Shown here: positions 9,393 to 18,392 of the stretch, piece by piece
Numbering within the stretch: position 1 is the stretch's first letter
Layout: each line of letters begins with the position of its first letter
Assembly (NCBI GenBank): GCA_963669265.1
Contig: OY769916.1
Coordinates: 2,914,001 to 2,978,000 of the forward strand
DNA: 64,000 nt
Direction: 5' to 3'
From: SZUA-547 sp963669265
GTDB lineage: Bacteria; Pseudomonadota; Alphaproteobacteria; Rhodobacterales; Rhodobacteraceae
Notes under the pieces: model-generated
What the model was told of the DNA's origin: nothing
Database searches by the model: none
What the model saw: the letters and a program-made list of their open reading frames with translations, nothing else
Translations under genes and position numbers: made by a program

Positions 9393-10079
9393 CTAGGTCT
9401 TCTCCACCAGATCCAGCAATGCGGCGGCGGCCTCTTGCTCGGCGTTGCGTTTTGAGGAGGCTTTGCCCACCGCCGTCGACCCGTTCGACAGCCGCGCCTC
9501 GATCGTGAAGACCGGAGCATGGTCCGGGCCGTCGCGCGCGATTTCGACATAAGAGGGCGGCGCCATCCCCCGGCCCTGCGCCCATTCCTGTATCGCGGTC
9601 TTGGCGTCGCGCGGCGCCTCGCGCTGCTCGGTCAGGCGCGATCCCCAGAGCCTGAGTACCGCGTCCCTCGCGGGTTTTGCGCCCTGATCGAGATAGATGG
9701 CGGCGATCACCGCCTCCATCGCGTCGCCCAGAATGGCGGTCTTGCGCCGACCGCCCGAGAGCGTCTCTGACCGGCCCAGCCGCAAAAACTCCCCCAGTCC
9801 GATCTCTTCGGCCACTTCAGCGCAGGTCTCCTTGCGCACCAGTTCATTCAGCCGGGGGGCCAGCTTGCCCTCGGCCTCGTCCGGATAGCGCGCATAGAGC
9901 GCCTCGGCCATCGCCAGACCTAGCACCCGGTCGCCCAGAAACTCCAGCCGCTGATTGTCGGGACGGGCGGGCGAGCCGAGCGACGGATGGGTCAGAGCCT
10001 CGTCCAGCAGTTTCCCGTCGAGGCCGGGCAGTCCCAACCGTTCCATCAACTCAGCCGGATTGGAGCCCCGAGCCGCCAT
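9393..10079 (-). CDS. rnc: Ribonuclease III
   Basis: 228 residues. The RNase III signature NQRLEFLGDRVLGLAMAEAL provides the first Glu/Asp metal ligands, GDAMEAVIAAIYLDQG provides the second set, and a dsRNA-binding domain closes the C-terminus (IQEWAQGRGMAPPSYVEIARDG...GSTAVGKASSKRNAEQEAAAALLD). It cleaves double-stranded RNA in rRNA maturation and mRNA turnover. The ATG at 10079 lies two bases after the lepB stop and is preferred over an in-frame upstream start that would overlap lepB by 36 bases. Confidence 0.96.
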   Translation of the reverse strand: MAARGSNPAELMERLGLPGLDGKLLDEALTHPSLGSPARPDNQRLEFLGDRVLGLAMAEALYARYPDEAEGKLAPRLNELVRKETCAEVAEEIGLGEFLRLGRSETLSGGRRKTAILGDAMEAVIAAIYLDQGAKPARDAVLRLWGSRLTEQREAPRDAKTAIQEWAQGRGMAPPSYVEIARDGPDHAPVFTIEARLSNGSTAVGKASSKRNAEQEAAAALLDLVEKT

Positions 10080-10081
10080 TT

Positions 10082-10861
10082 TCACTCGATGCCGGAGAAG
10101 AATCGACCGAAACGCCACTTCCAGGGCTCCCAGAACGCCCCTTCCGTGGAGAGGAAGATGATCTCGGCGCGGCCGATCAGGTTTTCGTAAGGAACAAACC
10201 CGACTTTGCGCGGCTCGCGGCTGTCGAGGGAGTTGTCGCGGTTGTCGCCGATGAAGAAATAGTGCCCCTCGGGAACCAGAATCTCGCCGGTGTTGTCATA
10301 GATGCCCAGATTGTCGTCCGAGTTCAGCACGACATGGGATCGTCCGCCGGGAAGCGTCTCGATCCAGCGCTCTTTGACGCACATGGTCTCGCCGTCGATC
10401 ACGCGGCGCTCTGTGCAGCGCGCGCTGCCCTGCAGCGGTTCGATGAATTCGCCGTCGCGCTCCATCTTAGCGGCGACGCCGTTCACATAGAGCGCGCCCT
10501 TGCGCATTTCGATGATATCGCCCGGTAGGCCGATCAGGCGCTTGATGTAATCGGTGCGCCCGTCGGGCGGGTATTTGAACACGATCACGTCGCCGCGCGC
10601 CGGTTCCGCGTCCCAGATGCGGCCGTCGAAGATCGCGGGCGAGAATGGGATGGAGTGGCGCGACCAGCCATAGGCCGATTTCGACACGAACAAGTAGTCG
10701 CCGATCAGAAGCGTCGATTTCATCGAGCCCGACGGGATTGAGAAGGGCTGAAACAGGATCGTGCGGAACGCGAAGGCGATCAAAAGCGCGTAGAACACCG
10801 TCTTAAAGATGTCGCCAGCGCTTTCCTTTTTCTTTGCCTTGCCCATCGTCGAGTCGACCAT
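10082..10861 (-). CDS. lepB: Signal peptidase I
   Basis: 259 residues, type I signal peptidase that removes Sec/Tat leader peptides on the periplasmic side. There is one N-terminal transmembrane helix (FKTVFYALLIAFAFRTILF). The catalytic Ser is in PSGSMKSTL (about residue 46) and the catalytic Lys in DYIKRLIGLPGD. The C-terminal GDNRDNSLDSR box is intact. The start is uncertain: a GTG at 10876 and ATGs at 10861 and 10846 are all in frame, and none has a strong ribosome site. The last would give MGKAKKK..., the usual beginning in relatives. Confidence 0.94.
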   Translation of the reverse strand: MVDSTMGKAKKKESAGDIFKTVFYALLIAFAFRTILFQPFSIPSGSMKSTLLIGDYLFVSKSAYGWSRHSIPFSPAIFDGRIWDAEPARGDVIVFKYPPDGRTDYIKRLIGLPGDIIEMRKGALYVNGVAAKMERDGEFIEPLQGSARCTERRVIDGETMCVKERWIETLPGGRSHVVLNSDDNLGIYDNTGEILVPEGHYFFIGDNRDNSLDSREPRKVGFVPYENLIGRAEIIFLSTEGAFWEPWKWRFGRFFSGIE

Positions 10862-10985
10862 CCGCTCATTTCCCACTCAGCGCTGCTAGGCGACCGAATT
10901 CAGGCGTTCATCCCCGTCCAGTCCGCCGGACGGCGCGTTTTCGCGCGGCGGCGGCGCAAGGTCAAGCCGCGTTAATGGGAAAGGG

Positions 10986-11393
10986 TCAGGCCGGCGCGGC
11001 GGGCAGGGCCTCGATAATGACGAATGCCTGCGCCCAGGGATGATCGTCGGTGATCGTCACATGGATATGGGGAACCAGCCCCTCCGGGGTCAGGTTTTGC
11101 AGGCGGATCAGCGCGCCCCCCGTCAGGTCCATGGTGGGTTTACCGGAGGGCAGGTTGACCACCCCCATCTCGCGCCAGGCGACCCCCATGCGCAACCCGG
11201 TGCCCAGCGCTTTCGAGCACGCCTCTTTCGCCGCCCAACGCTTGGCGTAGCTGGCGACGCGCGCCCTGCGGCGGTCGGATTTCGCCTGCTCGATTTCGGT
11301 GAAGCAGCGCTGAATGAAACGATCGCCGAACCGGTCGATGGTTTTCTCGATCCGCTCGATATTGGCGAGATCGGTTCCAAGCCCAACGATCAT
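10986..11393 (-). CDS. acpS: holo-[acyl-carrier-protein] synthase
   Basis: 135 residues. AcpS transfers 4'-phosphopantetheine from CoA to the Ser of apo-ACP. The starting MIVGLGTDLANIERIE has the conserved GTD metal-binding Asp, and the second motif is RWAAKEACSKALGTG. The ATG overlaps the stop of the upstream LysE gene in an ATGA arrangement, so it is translationally coupled to it. In related genomes acpS directly follows pdxJ; here two exporter genes separate them. Confidence 0.95.
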   Translation of the reverse strand: MIVGLGTDLANIERIEKTIDRFGDRFIQRCFTEIEQAKSDRRRARVASYAKRWAAKEACSKALGTGLRMGVAWREMGVVNLPSGKPTMDLTGGALIRLQNLTPEGLVPHIHVTITDDHPWAQAFVIIEALPAAPA

Positions 11394-12061
11394 GTCAGCC
11401 TCGCAGTTAGGATCTTCAGTCCGGCGGCGCCGAAGCACAGCGCGAAAGCCGCGTCGAACACGCGGCGCAGACGCAAATAGGACCGCGCCGCCCGGCGGGT
11501 GGAAAACATCAGCGCATAGAGCGTGAATACGGCGCATGTCAGCGTGATGCAGGCGCCTCCGACCGTGACGATGTCGCGAAGCGGCGCGTCGGGCGAGACC
11601 ACCACCGCGAAAAGAGCGCCCCAGAAAAGCGGCGCCTTGGGATTGGTCAGATGGATGGCGAGGCCGCGCCAATAGGCGCGCCGCAGCTCTCCTCTTTCGC
11701 CACCGTCTGCGCCATCGCCGTTCTGCGCTGCGTCGAGCGCGTCAGGCCCCGTCGCCGCAGGGCGCAGCGCGGACCGCAGCGACCGGAACGCCAGCCAGGT
11801 CAGATAGGCGGCGCCGACATAGCGCAGGATCTCCAGCAGCCAGGCGTTGGCGATCAACAGCGCGCCCAGGCCGAGCGCCGCCGCCAGCGCCCAGAACGCC
11901 GATCCGGTGAAAACGCCGGAGGCCAGCGCCAACGCGCGCCGCCGTCCCTGGGCCATCGCTTCGCCCGCGATCGACAGGGTCGCCGGGCCGGGGCTGGCCA
12001 GCGCGACCAGCCAGCCCATCAGAATGACCGCCAGCTCGCCGCCAGTTACGCCGCCGGTCAC
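11390..12061 (-). CDS. LysE/RhtB family exporter (second of a tandem pair)
   Basis: 223 residues from a GTG at 12061 that overlaps the stop of the preceding LysE gene (GTGA). The family motif ALASPGPATLSIAGEAMAQGRRRALALASGV is near the N-terminus and about six hydrophobic segments follow. LysE/RhtB proteins export amino acids (Lys, Thr, homoserine and others) driven by proton motive force; the substrate is unknown here. It is paralogous to the gene just upstream but clearly diverged. The middle loop carries an Asp/Gly-rich insertion (GPDALDAAQNGDGADGGERGE) absent from the partner. Confidence 0.85.
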   Translation of the reverse strand: MTGGVTGGELAVILMGWLVALASPGPATLSIAGEAMAQGRRRALALASGVFTGSAFWALAAALGLGALLIANAWLLEILRYVGAAYLTWLAFRSLRSALRPAATGPDALDAAQNGDGADGGERGELRRAYWRGLAIHLTNPKAPLFWGALFAVVVSPDAPLRDIVTVGGACITLTCAVFTLYALMFSTRRAARSYLRLRRVFDAAFALCFGAAGLKILTARLT

Positions 12062-12690
12062 GCCGGACCCCGGGACAGCATCAGCTTCAGCCCGGCGGCG
12101 CCGAAGAGAGCGGCGAATCCGGCCTCCAGCCAACGGCGCGCGCGCGCGTAACCGGCCATGATTGCGGGGCGAGAGAACGCGTCCGCGTAAGCGATGTAGA
12201 TCAGCAGACCGATGCCGGAGCAGAGGGCGACGATCGCCCAGATCTCCGCCGGCGTTGCGTTGGCCGGCAGCGCCACGGCGATCACCGCCGTCCACGCCAG
12301 TACAGCTTTCGGGTTCATCGCGTTCAGCATCAGGCCACGCCGGAAGTTCTTGCCCGCGGTTGCGGTGTCCGCTCCGATGTTCCGATCCACCCGCCGCGAC
12401 AACGCGCTGCGCGCCGAGGCCCAGGCGAGATAGAGCAGGTACGCCCCGCCGATCAGCCGAAGCGCGAGCATCGCCGGCGCCCAGGCCAGCATCAGCGCGC
12501 CCAGCCCCGCGGCCGCCACGCAGCCCCAAAGCGAGAGGCCTAGCGCCAGTCCGCAGGCCAGCGCCCGTCCGCTCCGCCGTCCCTTCGCCATCGCGGTGGC
12601 GGCGACGGCCAGCGTCGCCGGGCCGGGCGATCCGGCCGCGATCAGAAACGCAAGCGCGGCTGGCGGCAAAAACCCCGGATCAAAACTCAC
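12058..12690 (-). CDS. LysE/RhtB family exporter (first of a tandem pair)
   Basis: 210 residues, with the LysE-type motif IAAGSPGPATLAVAATAMAKGRRSGRALACG at residues ~17-47, the NAMNPKAVLAWTAVIAV loop and about six membrane segments. It is probably an inner-membrane amino-acid exporter. The GTG start overlaps the pdxJ stop by four bases (GTGA), and its own stop overlaps the next exporter's GTG in the same way. The pair looks like a local duplication built into the pdxJ-acpS operon. Confidence 0.87.
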   Translation of the reverse strand: MSFDPGFLPPAALAFLIAAGSPGPATLAVAATAMAKGRRSGRALACGLALGLSLWGCVAAAGLGALMLAWAPAMLALRLIGGAYLLYLAWASARSALSRRVDRNIGADTATAGKNFRRGLMLNAMNPKAVLAWTAVIAVALPANATPAEIWAIVALCSGIGLLIYIAYADAFSRPAIMAGYARARRWLEAGFAALFGAAGLKLMLSRGPA

Positions 12691-13493
12691 GCCGCGCCCT
12701 CGCCGAAGGCGTCGCGTCGGGCGGCGTCCATCAGATCGCGCATCCGGCGAATGGCGCTGTCGAGGCCGGAGAAGATCGCCTCGCCGACCAGAAAATGCCC
12801 GATATTCAACTCCACCACCTCCGGAAAGGCGGCGACGGGCGCGACGGTTTCATAGGTCAGACCGTGTCCGGCATGCACTTCCAGCCCAAGCTCGCGTGCG
12901 AACGCGGCGCAGCCGCGCAGGCGCTCGAGCTCCGCATCACGATCTTCGAAACGGCTCTCGTGATGAGCGTCGCAATAGGCGCCGGTATGCAGCTCGATCA
13001 CCGGCGCGCCGATGCGGTGGGCGGCCTCGATCTGGCGCTCGTCGGCTGCGATGAAGATCGACACCCGGCAGCCCGCGTCGCGCAGGGGCGCGATAAAATG
13101 GGCGAGGCGGTTTTCCTCGCGCGCCACTTCCAGCCCGCCCTCCGTCGTGCGCTCCTCGCGCCGTTCCGGCACGATGCAGACCGCGTGGGGCAGGTGGCGC
13201 AGCGCGATCGCCTGCATCTCGTCCGTGGCGGCCATCTCGAAATTCAGCGGCAACCCGATCCCGCCGAGCAGCTCTGTCAGCGCTTCGATATCCGGGTCGG
13301 TGATGTGGCGCCGATCCTCGCGCAGATGCGCCGTGATCCCGTCGGCCCCGGCCTCGGCTGCGATTCGCGCCGCTTTGATCGGATCGGGATGCGCGCCGCC
13401 TCGCGCGTTCCGGATCGTCGCCACATGGTCGATATTGACCCCGAGGCGCAGACGCCCCGCGGTCGCCGAGGGTCTGGTCGTCGCTTCCGTCAT
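12687..13493 (-). CDS. pdxJ: Pyridoxine 5'-phosphate synthase
   Basis: 268 residues. It catalyses ring closure of 1-deoxy-D-xylulose 5-phosphate with 3-amino-2-oxopropyl phosphate, the last step of DXP-dependent vitamin B6 synthesis. It is a TIM-barrel protein with RLGVNIDHVATIRNARGG at the N-terminus, GITAHLREDRRHI, the HTGAYCDAHH segment and the C-terminal ELNIGHFLVGEAIFSGL phosphate-binding loop. It is the first cistron of a coupled set pdxJ-lysE-lysE-acpS. Confidence 0.96.
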   Translation of the reverse strand: MTEATTRPSATAGRLRLGVNIDHVATIRNARGGAHPDPIKAARIAAEAGADGITAHLREDRRHITDPDIEALTELLGGIGLPLNFEMAATDEMQAIALRHLPHAVCIVPERREERTTEGGLEVAREENRLAHFIAPLRDAGCRVSIFIAADERQIEAAHRIGAPVIELHTGAYCDAHHESRFEDRDAELERLRGCAAFARELGLEVHAGHGLTYETVAPVAAFPEVVELNIGHFLVGEAIFSGLDSAIRRMRDLMDAARRDAFGEGAA

Positions 13494-13530
13494 GTCAACG
13501 GCGCTCCATTCGCCAATTCGTCAGACACGT

Positions 13531-14175
13531 TTAGTCGTCGGGCCCGCTCCGTTCGCTCGCCGGATGGTCGGGATGCGGCGTCGCGCCGCGATGGTGATGC
13601 GCCGCCTTGCTGTGCTCGTGCACCACACGGTCGGCTCGCCTCTGCATACGCAGTCGGCGGCGTTTTTGATAGGTGGCGACCAGCGGGCGCAGCAACCAGT
13701 AGCACACCGCCGCGCACAGAATCCCCGGGCCGGCGCCGCCCACCAGATAAGGCAGAAAGATGCTGCCGAAGAACTCCCAGAAATGATCCGACACATAGGC
13801 GATCGTCAGATGCGTGATGTCCTCGACGCCGCTGGACCGGCCCAGCATCCAGTTCCCAAGTTTCAGCGAGACGGCGACGATAAACGGGAAGGTGATCGGG
13901 TTTCCGACCACGGTGCCGAACGCGCCGGCGATCAGGTTCGCCCGGAAGAGCCACGCCAGCCCGACCGCCAACGCGATATGCATGGTGAAGAACGGCGTGA
14001 AAGAGGCGAAAGCGCCAAAGGCGAATCCCAACGCGATATTGTGCGGGGTGTCGGGCAGGCGCTGGACCCGTCGGCCAATATACTCAAAACCGCGTCGCCA
14101 GCCCTTTTTCGGGGCGAAGACCCCGCGGATTTTTTCCCAGAATGGCAGCGGTCGCCGCCGTTTAAAAATCATCAC
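13531..14175 (-). CDS. DUF2062 domain membrane protein
   Basis: 214 residues. The core DUF2062 region runs from about residue 40 to 165, with GFAFGAFASFTPFFTMHIALAVGLAWLFRANLIAGAFGTVVGNPITFPFI and two to three further hydrophobic helices. The C-terminus is a basic, His-rich tail (KAAHHHRGATPHPDHPASE). Function is unknown; it often lies beside pdxJ and pyrE in this lineage, as here. It may begin at either of two adjacent ATG codons. Confidence 0.86.
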   Translation of the reverse strand: MMIFKRRRPLPFWEKIRGVFAPKKGWRRGFEYIGRRVQRLPDTPHNIALGFAFGAFASFTPFFTMHIALAVGLAWLFRANLIAGAFGTVVGNPITFPFIVAVSLKLGNWMLGRSSGVEDITHLTIAYVSDHFWEFFGSIFLPYLVGGAGPGILCAAVCYWLLRPLVATYQKRRRLRMQRRADRVVHEHSKAAHHHRGATPHPDHPASERSGPDD

Positions 14176-14214
14176 GCCCCCGAAACCGCCCGAAGCCGGG
14201 CGATGCGTCGTACT

Positions 14215-14811
14215 CTACTTGGCGAGCCCCCTGCTGCCGGGTTTGACCGCGGGAATCGCGGCCAGTTCCGGAGGCAGATCGTCCGCCGGATAGCTTGGCG
14301 CGTCGATGCGCGCCAGCGATACCAGCGGGACCCCCACATCCGCAGCGCCCCCACTGCGGTCGATTAGCGAGCAGGCCATCACGGTGCGTCCGCCCGCCGC
14401 CTCGATCGAGGCGATGCATTCCCGCGATGACAGTCCCGTCGTCACAACATCTTCGACCATAAGGCAGCGCGCGCCTTTCGCCATCTCGAAACCGCGCCGC
14501 AACACGAATGCGCCGTCGACCCGCTCGGTGAAGATCGAGGGGAGACCAAGCTGGCGCGCGGTCTCATACCCGACGATCACGCCGCCCATCGCGGGTGAGA
14601 CGCAAAGGTCGATCTCCTCGCCGATCTCCGCCAGGAGCGTCCGCACCTTGGACGCCAGAGCGCCGCACAGCCGGTCCGCCCGCGCCGGGTCCATCAACAC
14701 CCGCGCGCATTGCAGATAGACCGAGCTTCTGAGGCCGGAGGAGAGAATGAAATGGCCTTCGAGCAGCGCCTCGGCGTCGCGAAATTCATCCAGCACGGCT
14801 GCGTCGTCCAT
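14215..14811 (-). CDS. pyrE: Orotate phosphoribosyltransferase
   Basis: 198 residues. PyrE couples orotate to PRPP to make OMP in pyrimidine synthesis. The PRPP-binding motif is CLMVEDVVTTGLSSRECI (residues ~115-132), and the N-terminal FILSSGLRSSVYLQC resembles the substrate loop. It belongs to the shorter alphaproteobacterial form. The gene sits between rsh (28 bases upstream) and DUF2062, consistent with one rpoZ-rsh-pyrE transcription unit. Confidence 0.95.
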   Translation of the reverse strand: MDDAAVLDEFRDAEALLEGHFILSSGLRSSVYLQCARVLMDPARADRLCGALASKVRTLLAEIGEEIDLCVSPAMGGVIVGYETARQLGLPSIFTERVDGAFVLRRGFEMAKGARCLMVEDVVTTGLSSRECIASIEAAGGRTVMACSLIDRSGGAADVGVPLVSLARIDAPSYPADDLPPELAAIPAVKPGSRGLAK

Positions 14812-14839
14812 TGGCGAGGCTCCCTCTTTCTGTCGGCCT

Positions 14840-16978
14840 TCAGGCCGCTTCCTCTGCCGGGTGCGCGCGCGGGCGCACGACCTCGTTGATGATCGACTGC
14901 GCCTCCAGCGCCGTGACGATCCCTGCTAGGTGTTTAACGTCGCGCACCTCCAGATCAACCCGAACTCTGAAGAAATCCGGTTTTCTGTCGGTGACCATGA
15001 TATTATCGATATTGGCCCGTTGCTCTCCGATCAGCACGCAGACCGAACCAAGCGCCCCCGGCTCGTTGGCCAGCGCCAGGTCTATCCGGGCGACATGTTC
15101 GGTGGTCTGATCCGCATCCTCGTCCCAGCGCAGATCCAGCCAGGTGGCCAGCGAGTCCTCATGCTCGGCCAGAAGCGGGCAATCGATCGCATGCACCACG
15201 ACGCCGGTTGAATCGCGCGCGATGCCAACGATGCGGTCGCCGGGAATGGGGCGGCAATGCTCGCACATCCGGACCGCCGCGCCCCGGCGCACGCCGCGCA
15301 CCGGCGGGCCGGCCGACCGGATCGCTGGGCCGGCTTCTTCATCCCCCGGCGCGGAGGGATAGACCGCCTCGACCACCTGCCGCCCGGTGATCTGCGCCGC
15401 GCCGACCCGTTCCATCAGGTCGTCGACCGAGGCGCAGCCCAGCTTGCGGCCTGCGGTCTCGCTCGCCTTTTCGGTCGAGTCTTTGTCGATCCGGGCGAAG
15501 GCCTGCTTCACGATCTGGCGGCCGAGCGCGATATGCTCCTCCCGCGCGGAATCGCGCAGCGCGCGCCGGATGGCGGATTTCGCCTTACCGGTGAAGGCCA
15601 TCTCCTCCCACACCGCCGAAGGGCGCTGGGCGGAGGCGCGCAGGATGTCGACCATCTGGCCGTTTCTGAGACGGGTCCACAGCGGCACCCGCTGGCCGTT
15701 CACCTTCACGCCGACGCAGCTGTCGCCGATATCGGTGTGGATGGCGTAGGCGAAATCGATCGGCGTCGCGCCTTTCGGCAGGCCGATCACGTCGCCCTTC
15801 GGCGTGAAACAAAACACCTGATCGTGGAACATTTCCAGCTTGGCGTGCTCCAGAAACTCCTGCGGCGCGTCGCCTTTTTCAAACCGGGTGACGAGGTCGC
15901 GCAGCCAATGGAACGGGTCGACCGCGAAGCGGTTCTCGGCGCGCTTGCCGTCCTTGTAGGCCCAGTGCGCCGCGACGCCTGTCTCGGCCACCTCATGCAT
16001 TTCCGGCGTGCGGATCTGGATCTCGACCCGCATCGCCTCAGGCCCGATCACCGTCGTGTGCAGCGAGCGATAGCCGTTCGCTTTCGGGCCGGAGACATAA
16101 TCCTTGAACCGGCCCGGAACCAGCCGCCAGGTCAGATGAACCGAGCCCAGCGCCTTGAAGCAATCGAAATCCGAGGGGACGATGATGCGAAACCCGTAAA
16201 TGTCTGAGAGTTGCTCGAACGAGATCTTCTTCGCCTCCATCTTGCGCCAGATGGCGTAAGGGCGCTTTTCCCGGCCATAGACTTTCGCGTCGACCCCCTG
16301 GTCGCGCAGCGCGGTCTCAATCTCTTCCGTAATCCGCGGGATCAGGTCGCCGGTCTGTTTCTTGAGCGTCAGGAAGCGCCGCATGATCGATACCCGCGCG
16401 TCCGGATTGAGGATCGCGAAGCTCAGATCCTCCAACTCGTCGCGCATGCCTTGCATGCCCATGCGCCCGGCCAGCGGCGCGAAGATCTCCATCGTCTCGC
16501 GCGCGATGCGGACCCGTTTCTCCGGGCGCAGAAAGCTGATCGTGCGCATGTTGTGCAGACGGTCGGCCAGTTTGACCAGCAGCACCCGCACATCCTTGGA
16601 CATCGCGAGCAGCAGCTTGCGGAAATTCTCCGCCTGCGCGGTTTCCTTTGAGCTGAGCTCCAGTTGGCCGATTTTGGTCACGCCGTCGACCAGTCGGGCG
16701 ACCTCTGCGCCGAACAGTTGTTCAACCTGCTCGCGCGTGGCGCTAGTGTCTTCGACCGTGTCGTGCAGCAGCGCGGTGACGATGGTCGCATCGTCCAGCC
16801 GCAATCCGGTCAGGATTTTCGCGACTTCTAGCGGGTGGCCGAAATAGGGATCGCCATTGGCGCGTTGCTGATTGGCGTGGGCCTTAGCCCCAAACACATA
16901 CGCGCGGTTGAGCAGCGCCTCATCCGCATCCGGATTGTAGGCCTTGACGAGGTCGACGAGTTCAAATTGACGGATCAC
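14840..16978 (-). CDS. rsh: RelA/SpoT-type bifunctional (p)ppGpp synthetase/hydrolase
   Basis: 712 residues, the single long RSH protein usual in Alphaproteobacteria. Order: HD hydrolase domain (GHPLEVAKIL...ALLHDTVEDT, residues ~30-190), synthetase domain (RIIVPSDFDCFKALGSVH, GYRSLHTTVIGP, VEIQIRT), TGS domain (CFTPKGDVIGLPKGATPIDFAYAIHTDIGD), conserved-Cys region (MCEHCRPIPGDRIVGI) and C-terminal ACT domain. It controls the stringent response. The GTG at 16978 gives the usual VIRQFELVDLVKAYNPD beginning; another GTG 45 bases upstream is in frame. Confidence 0.95.
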   Translation of the reverse strand: MIRQFELVDLVKAYNPDADEALLNRAYVFGAKAHANQQRANGDPYFGHPLEVAKILTGLRLDDATIVTALLHDTVEDTSATREQVEQLFGAEVARLVDGVTKIGQLELSSKETAQAENFRKLLLAMSKDVRVLLVKLADRLHNMRTISFLRPEKRVRIARETMEIFAPLAGRMGMQGMRDELEDLSFAILNPDARVSIMRRFLTLKKQTGDLIPRITEEIETALRDQGVDAKVYGREKRPYAIWRKMEAKKISFEQLSDIYGFRIIVPSDFDCFKALGSVHLTWRLVPGRFKDYVSGPKANGYRSLHTTVIGPEAMRVEIQIRTPEMHEVAETGVAAHWAYKDGKRAENRFAVDPFHWLRDLVTRFEKGDAPQEFLEHAKLEMFHDQVFCFTPKGDVIGLPKGATPIDFAYAIHTDIGDSCVGVKVNGQRVPLWTRLRNGQMVDILRASAQRPSAVWEEMAFTGKAKSAIRRALRDSAREEHIALGRQIVKQAFARIDKDSTEKASETAGRKLGCASVDDLMERVGAAQITGRQVVEAVYPSAPGDEEAGPAIRSAGPPVRGVRRGAAVRMCEHCRPIPGDRIVGIARDSTGVVVHAIDCPLLAEHEDSLATWLDLRWDEDADQTTEHVARIDLALANEPGALGSVCVLIGEQRANIDNIMVTDRKPDFFRVRVDLEVRDVKHLAGIVTALEAQSIINEVVRPRAHPAEEAA

Positions 16979-17102
16979 GCCCGTCTGTCTCCCGCGCTGG
17001 TCGCCGCGCGGCGTCGGCCACACGGAGTTATCGAGCCATAAGCGATGGCTCCCGCAGGCTCAATTGTAACAGATACGACCAGAGGTCGCGCCCGGGGGCG
17101 GA

Positions 17103-17450
17103 TCAGCTTTTGTCCTGCTCCGCCATCAGGGCGCGCAGAAGCTGGTCTTCCGACACATCCTCGACCGGGCTGTCGCCGCCGCCCAGCAGCAGGGCCATCG
17201 AATCCTCTTCGGGCTCGTCGACCTCGATCTGACGCTGATGGCTTTCGATCGCGTCTTCGCGCAGATCATCCACCGCGACGGCCTCGTCGGCGATCTCGCG
17301 CAGCGAGACGACCGGGTTCTTATCATTGTCGCGATCCACGGCGATCGGCGCGCCTGTGGCCAATGCGCGCGCTCGATGCGCGGCCAGCATAACAAGCTCG
17401 AACCGGTTCGGAACCTTATCGACGCAATCCTCGACGGTGACGCGGGCCAT
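17103..17450 (-). CDS. rpoZ: DNA-directed RNA polymerase omega subunit
   Basis: 115 residues. It begins MARVTVEDCVDKVPNRFELVMLAAHRARALATGAP, the diagnostic omega core that wraps the beta' C-terminus, followed by KNPVVSLREIADEAV and an acidic C-terminal tail longer than in E. coli. It is 125 bases upstream of rsh on the same strand, the conserved rpoZ-rsh pairing that links polymerase and (p)ppGpp. The promoter must lie in the AT-richer gap upstream. Confidence 0.95.
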   Translation of the reverse strand: MARVTVEDCVDKVPNRFELVMLAAHRARALATGAPIAVDRDNDKNPVVSLREIADEAVAVDDLREDAIESHQRQIEVDEPEEDSMALLLGGGDSPVEDVSEDQLLRALMAEQDKS

Positions 17451-17819
17451 CGGCGACGCTCCTGGATGTTTCAAAATAACACGAGACCGCACCAAATAGC
17501 GACTTGCCGGACGAGACGCAAGGGCCTCTGGCCGCCGGATAATTTCGCCCGCATGCAAGTTTTTCGGAAAAAAATTCCGTCTGTCGCGTGCTTTTCGAAA
17601 ATTGCGCCCTACTCTATCTGTGCAATAGAACGACTGAACCACTGGATGGCGATATTGGAGACGCGTCTTTCGCTTAGGTAGAAACGCGAGCATTTCAGAT
17701 CACGAAAAGAAACATTTTTCTGACTTGCGCTTATTTTCGAACGGCTTAGGTTCCGGCCACCTTCGAGAATTCTGATAATTTCCAACCACGATGTATGAAT
17801 GCCCTTCAAGGGAGTGGAT
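17451..17819. other. intergenic region between divergent rpoZ and NYN nuclease genes
   Basis: 369 bases, clearly richer in A and T than its surroundings, lying between divergently read genes, so it should hold promoters for both. A small hairpin-capable inverted repeat CGGAA-AAAAA-TTCCG is at 17565-17579. No convincing open frame or named RNA family was recognised, and individual promoter boxes could not be assigned with confidence. Confidence 0.5.
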
Positions 17820-18392
17820 ATGTTTTACCGCGACGAACGTCTTGCCCTATTTATCGACGGATCGAATCTTTACGCCGCAGCGAAGGCGTTGGGGTTCGAT
17901 ATCGACTACAAGAAGCTGCGCAGCGAATTCCTGTCACGGGGCAAGCTGGTGCGGGCGTTCTATTACACCGCCCTTCTTGAGGATCAGGAGTATTCGCCCA
18001 TCCGCCCACTGGTGGACTGGCTGGACTATAACGGGTTCACCATGGTGACCAAACCGGCCAAGGAGTTCACGGATTCGGCGGGCCGGCGCAAGATCAAGGG
18101 CAACATGGATATCGAGCTCGCGGTCGACGCCATGGAGATGGCGGATCGAATCGATCACATGGTGCTCTTTTCCGGCGACGGCGACTTCCGTCCGCTGGTC
18201 GAGTCGGTGCAGCGCAAGGGCGTGCGGGTCTCGGTGGTCTCGACCATTCGTTCGCAGCCGCCGATGATCGCGGACGAGCTACGCCGTCAGGCCGACAATT
18301 TCATCGAGTTGGAGGACCTCAAGGATGTGGTCGGGCGTCCGCCGCGGCCCCCGCGCGTCCATGAAGAGGAAGAGGCGTTCGACGAGGCGTGA
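17820..18392 (+). CDS. NYN-domain (LabA/DUF88-type) putative ribonuclease
   Basis: 190 residues. The PIN-like NYN fold shows ALFIDGSNLYAAAKALG at the N-terminus (first acidic residue of the metal site), KGNMDIELAVDAMEMAD (Asp pair) and HMVLFSGDGDFRPLVESVQRKGVRVSVVS (last Asp residues). NYN proteins are Mg2+-dependent RNases. The ATG at 17820 follows AAGGGAG at the right distance; an ATG 21 bases earlier would itself cover that ribosome site. The stop overlaps the next gene's GTG (GTGA). A proline/acidic tail ends the protein. Confidence 0.9.
   Translation: MFYRDERLALFIDGSNLYAAAKALGFDIDYKKLRSEFLSRGKLVRAFYYTALLEDQEYSPIRPLVDWLDYNGFTMVTKPAKEFTDSAGRRKIKGNMDIELAVDAMEMADRIDHMVLFSGDGDFRPLVESVQRKGVRVSVVSTIRSQPPMIADELRRQADNFIELEDLKDVVGRPPRPPRVHEEEEAFDEA

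Noticed and set aside
10876..10890. GTG at 10876 as the lepB start
   Set aside because: No ribosome site before it and the extra residues are absent from the usual family start; an ATG downstream was preferred.
17565..17579. CGGAA-AAAAA-TTCCG as a terminator in the rpoZ-NYN gap
   Set aside because: The stem is weak and lies between divergent genes where no transcript needs to end.
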